A stretch of 64,000 bases of DNA from Allium sativum (Eukaryota > Streptophyta > Magnoliopsida > Asparagales > Amaryllidaceae): positions 634,619,303-634,683,302 of the forward strand of contig CM060910.1 of assembly GCA_030737875.1 (NCBI GenBank). Direction: 5' to 3'. Both the position numbers and the translations under genes were made by a program. The notes under the pieces were generated by a model. That model made no database searches and was not told the DNA's origin. It saw nothing but the letters and a program-made list of their open reading frames with translations. Shown here one piece after another: positions 60,001 through 64,000 of this stretch (within the stretch, counting starts at the first letter, position 1; each line of letters starts with the position of its first letter).

Positions 60001-62699
60001 CTATTCAACAAATGAATATATATATATATATATTATAATATTCTTTATTTTCCCGATTGGAATGAGGCCCAATCAATTACCATATAATTTTAATTATATG
60101 GATTCCATACAACACATGTATATAATAGCAACGAATATTAATCAACCATCATCCAAAGTGCGCCACACAACTGCATAAGCATTAAATATAAGTAATTAAC
60201 GCTCGTACAGTCCGTCAATCGAACAATCGACATACCACTAAACAATTGGGATTAGTGTACGTCAAATATCATCCCAACACTCTTGTGGGGTTTCAATCCA
60301 CAAACATTGAATATTATTTGTGCTATTGGGTGACGTGTAAAATTTATCGTCCCAATCAATGTCCTTCAAATAAGTGTACATAAACAAACAGTCCGGTTCA
60401 TAAATGAATATTTATTTATCCACATTCACGTTAAAACTTATATTTTTAACGATAAAATATTTTATTCTCAACACATTAATATTTTATTATCTATTTCACA
60501 TCAACTTCACAATCAAATTTCCCAACACAACAAACAAGCATACAAGTCGTCCATGGTCTATGGACGACGGGTGCCGGGTGCTGCTAAGCACCGCCTGCAT
60601 CCTATTATATATTTTAACCAGAAAACAAGATTTAAAGTGAGAAGTTCTCACCGACTAGCTAATCCAATACCACGACTCTTCATATGTAGAAATCTTCGTC
60701 GTGCTCGCCTTTCATCACTTTCGTTGCCCGTATTCACTACATATATAAAAATCACGTTTTTATATTGTTACTATATAGATAAAAATTCTATTTTTATACT
60801 GCCACTATATAGATAAAAATTCTATTTTTACACCACTACTATATAGATAAAAATTCTATTTTTATAACGGTGTTCATATAATAAAGATTATATTTTTATC
60901 ACGCTATTCTCTATATAAAAATTATATTTTTATATCGCTCTTCTTCCAATAAAGAATATATTTTTTTAACGCTCCTTCCTATATAAAAATTATATTTTTA
61001 TATCTAATTCTAATATAAAGATCGGATTTTTATATCATCACATTTTATTTCAACATATATATAATAAAAATCAGATTTTTATATTGCTACATATATAAAG
61101 ATCAAATTTTTACTATCTATATAATATAAAAATCGTATTTTTATAATCTGTACTATATAAATTCATATTTTTATACATCATCATATGAAATAAAGATCAT
61201 ATTTTTATACCAATAAAAATCCAGTTTTTATATTTTTAAATATCAAGTCTTTACTTGTATAAAAATTATTTTTTTGTATGGTAAAAATTGAAACTTTTGT
61301 CATAAAAAAAATCATTCCTTTTTCTATGGCTAAAAATCACTACTCGTATATTTTGAAAATCCTAACTTATATAATTAAAAATATAAACTTTATTTAATTA
61401 AAAATCTATTCTTTTTCTTACTTAGAAAACAATAATAACTTTCCATCGATGCTATTTTATTTAAATTAAAACACATCCTAAAACAATGCTCCTTTCGTTG
61501 GAAATTAAACTAACTACAAAACAAATAAATAAAGAAAAGGAGGAAAGCTCACATTTTTATTGAAGGAGGGGAGGGGTTTCGCTGTTCGTTCACCTGAGAA
61601 GGGGCTACGGGTCCCACGTCGGCGTCGGCGGCAGATTATGGTGGTGGGTGGCGCGGTTCTGGAGGTGGCGGCTGGGGGTCAAACAGGGGGGCTAGGGTTT
61701 AGGGGGGTCCGCGGTTAGAAGAGGGGGAGGAGGAGAGAAGGCGGAGCAGGTGGAGGAGGGGGATCGGAGGTCGGGGAGGGCGGTTGCGCCCGCCTTGGCG
61801 GTGGTGGAAGTGGCCATCGCACTAGGGCGCGATGGGTTTTTTTCTTCTTTTTTTTCTTTTTTTCGAATTAAGAAGGGGGGGGGGCTCGCGTTGACTAAGG
61901 AGAAGAGAAGGGGGAATTATAAAAATATTATATTTAATTGTATTTAAATTCAAAAAGAAACTTTTTATTTCAAACTCGAAATCGAACCCACCGACTGTCG
62001 TCCCTAGCTAATTACCCCCATTCCGAACACAATGGGAGATGTATCATCAGCTGATTCGACTGTTATGATCAGTTTCCGCCGAATTCAAAATATAAATCTA
62101 TATATTGAATTTGAACATGCATTTTAATTTACCGGGGCCACATACGGGCTCTAAAAATTTCCAAAAAATATTTTCTAGCTTCGTATTGACATACGGTCCT
62201 AACAAAACTATTATCGTCAAATTCCGAGACCGTTTGAAAAATGGCCATTTTCTGGTCGATCGAAATTGACTGAAATTGACAAAACACGTTTTCCTTTGCC
62301 ATGCTCACATCTTGATTCGAAAAATTACGAATTTTGGAATCTAACAATAACTAGATATCACGGATCCAACAAAAGTGGTTTCGTCGAAAACCGAGGTCAT
62401 TTGCAAAATTTCCATTTTTAAGGGCCAGAATTCCATAACGACTATTTTGAATTTTCAACTGGGCATATCTTTTGATTCCCGCTATGAAATTTTGGTTTTT
62501 CGAATTCGATGGAAAGATATTCTCAATAAGATTCTAATATTTTTGGTTTTGCTAAAATCCGGTTTATTTTGCACCCGGTACATTCATTTGAAATTTGAAA
62601 TTGAATTTTCGAACAACCGCTCCATTTTCAATTCCTTATATAATTAAAATAAAATATTTGTATTCTAACGACGATTTAAATAAATATATACGTTCTAAT
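57071..62699 (-). repeat. Element D 5' LTR, part 2
   Basis: Continues D from the point where C entered and aligns with about 20520-26177. In window order: conserved block (57230-58130), ATTCA array (59755-60030), palindrome array (60735-61260), donor GT (61552-61551), GC-rich leader (to about 61930) and U3. It stops at 62699 where E is inserted. By comparison with 26178-26296, the last 119 bp or so of this LTR must lie beyond E, outside the window. Confidence 0.92.
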
Positions 62700-64000
62700 T
62701 GACACGACCCAAACTTCCCCGTGAAGGAAAACACGGATGGCGTTGAGGACAAGACAAAATAGAACGCACACGGAAGAACATTTCGTTGTTATTACAACGG
62801 TTCCATCAGATACAAGAATATACATAGTATAAATGAATAAAATACATTGGACAAATATCAGAGATTACAATAAATTACATAGCAGTGGAAAAACAATACT
62901 AAAAACAACTAGTAGTGATACACGGATACAGAGCTTTCCGAGCATCGTTCCAGCTGTAAATCAGGACCCTATGAATATAAATCTGCAAAACCAAAACTAC
63001 TAGCTGCCCGTGCAGAAAATAGGGGTACCCAGAATTTAGGTTAAAACAATAAACTCCAGGTCAGTCATGTGACTGGTGTGAGAACTAAAACAGTTATTTA
63101 AAACTTTACTTTAAAAGATAGTAATTCAAGGGACCACGCCGTATAACACGGAATGGGTTTCCTCCCAAGAATACTAGTGCATATAACAAAACAGCGCAAT
63201 GCTCTTTCAAAAATAATGAAGCTATTATAAGACCCAGGTCCCATCACACAATGCAACACAAGCCGGAGGATAGGGTTTTCCCTTATAATAGCCAAACATG
63301 CTTGGTACGTTTAAAACAAATCATTTGATACTATTATAAGTGTATAGTGTCAAAACAATTTCAATCATAAATATCAATCATAGACGGCATGGGTACCATA
63401 TATCATGTCGCCATACTAGTTATACAAATAAAACCGCAATATCATGTATTGGAAATTGGATTTCCGTCATGAGTCGAGGCAAGGGGCAAGCTCCTCTCCG
63501 ATTTGAGACACTCTAGCAAATGTCTCAGGACCCCACTATGATCCTTGGATCTTCAGGGCCGGTCCTCTCTTACTTTTGAGGATTAGTTATTCCTGAGCAC
63601 ACGTTTCCCGGTCCTTACAGACCTATATCCGAGGCGCCTCGCATTCCATCAACCACACAGGTGAAAAGTATATAAATGTCAGGGCTAGTAGGTCACTGAC
63701 ACCACCCTAACTAGAAAGAAACGTCGTGCTCTCCCTGCAGTCACTATCCCGTTTTTGACTCATACCGAGGTGTGAGGCTCGCGAATTCACGTTATACACA
63801 AAGCTACGTCACACAGACCGTGGTTTGATCATCAACCACAAGACTTTGCCTTTCAACAGAAGCCTTGATCAATTGCCACTTACGCGTGCCACACTGGCAA
63901 TTCACTCCATGCGACTGATGTCCATCGATATACAACCTCTGAGCTCGTACGTCTCAGAGAAGGGCGTTAAGCAAGAGAATAAATTCTCTGCCGCCAAACA
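62700..64000 (-). repeat. LTR E, partial (runs off the window)
   Basis: Begins TGACACGACCC at 62700 and parallels the first 1.3 kb of D and F, including the GAGCTTTCCGA, CAGCTGTAAA and GTATAACACGG blocks and the start of the conserved block. The probable target duplication ctaat (62695-62699) needs its partner outside the window. It is related to, but clearly diverged from, D. Confidence 0.8.

Noticed and set aside
1..64000. A host gene, defence cluster or biosynthetic cluster hidden between the repeats.
   Set aside because: Every long stretch could be assigned to an LTR, an element interior or a DNA transposon, and the only protein domains found are those of Ty3/gypsy gag-pol.

Overview
The window is gene-free, repeat-derived plant nuclear DNA. 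It is almost entirely Ty3/gypsy LTR retrotransposon sequence of chromovirus type, most like the Tekay/Del lineage: the chromodomain ends the polyprotein, the primer-binding sites match initiator-Met tRNA, and the LTRs are 3.3-6.4 kb. A flowering plant, probably a dicot, is suggested; the species cannot be read from the sequence. I found no host gene, tRNA, rRNA or CRISPR array.

The layout is a set of nested insertions, dated in order by 5-bp target-site duplications (TSDs). The oldest recognisable sequence is H (14815-18903, minus, an LTR interior). H holds a 1.37-kb terminal-inverted-repeat (TIR) DNA transposon (14882-16253), which itself contains a 547-bp MITE (15267-15813). On its left H is interrupted by LTR G (minus; 1-1250 and 12951-14814), and G is interrupted by full-length element A1 (plus; 1251-12945; TSD ggaaa). 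On its right H is interrupted by LTR fragment F (18904-19942, minus). F is interrupted by D (minus; 3' LTR 19943-26296, a 1-kb non-coding interior, and a 5' LTR in pieces from 27329 to 62699). The 5' LTR of D is interrupted by C, a 6.05-kb solo LTR (plus; 27906-33408 and 56518-57065; TSD gggtt). C is interrupted by B (plus; 33409-56512; TSD gttgc), and the 3' LTR of B by A2 (minus; 41811-53534; TSD tagtt). D is also interrupted near its far end by E (minus; 62700 to the window end). The deepest chain is H>F>D>C>B>A2.

Only A1 and A2, two copies of one family, carry a gag-pol gene: one frame of about 1458 codons with gag, two zinc knuckles, protease, reverse transcriptase, RNase H, integrase and chromodomain. 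A2 has only two premature TAG codons, both in gag. A1 has two frameshifts and two stops. B keeps only the integrase C-terminus and chromodomain. D keeps no coding domain and resembles a LARD (large non-autonomous retrotransposon derivative).

The most unusual feature is inside the LTRs. Each long LTR has, in order, a U3, a TATA box, a short GC-rich or Kozak-containing leader exon, and a splice-donor consensus. In family A this donor pairs with a C-rich tract and AG acceptor about 2.17 kb downstream, implying an intron inside the LTR itself. In families B, C and D the predicted intron holds arrays of short palindromes and a roughly 0.9-kb non-coding block that is well conserved between otherwise diverged LTRs.
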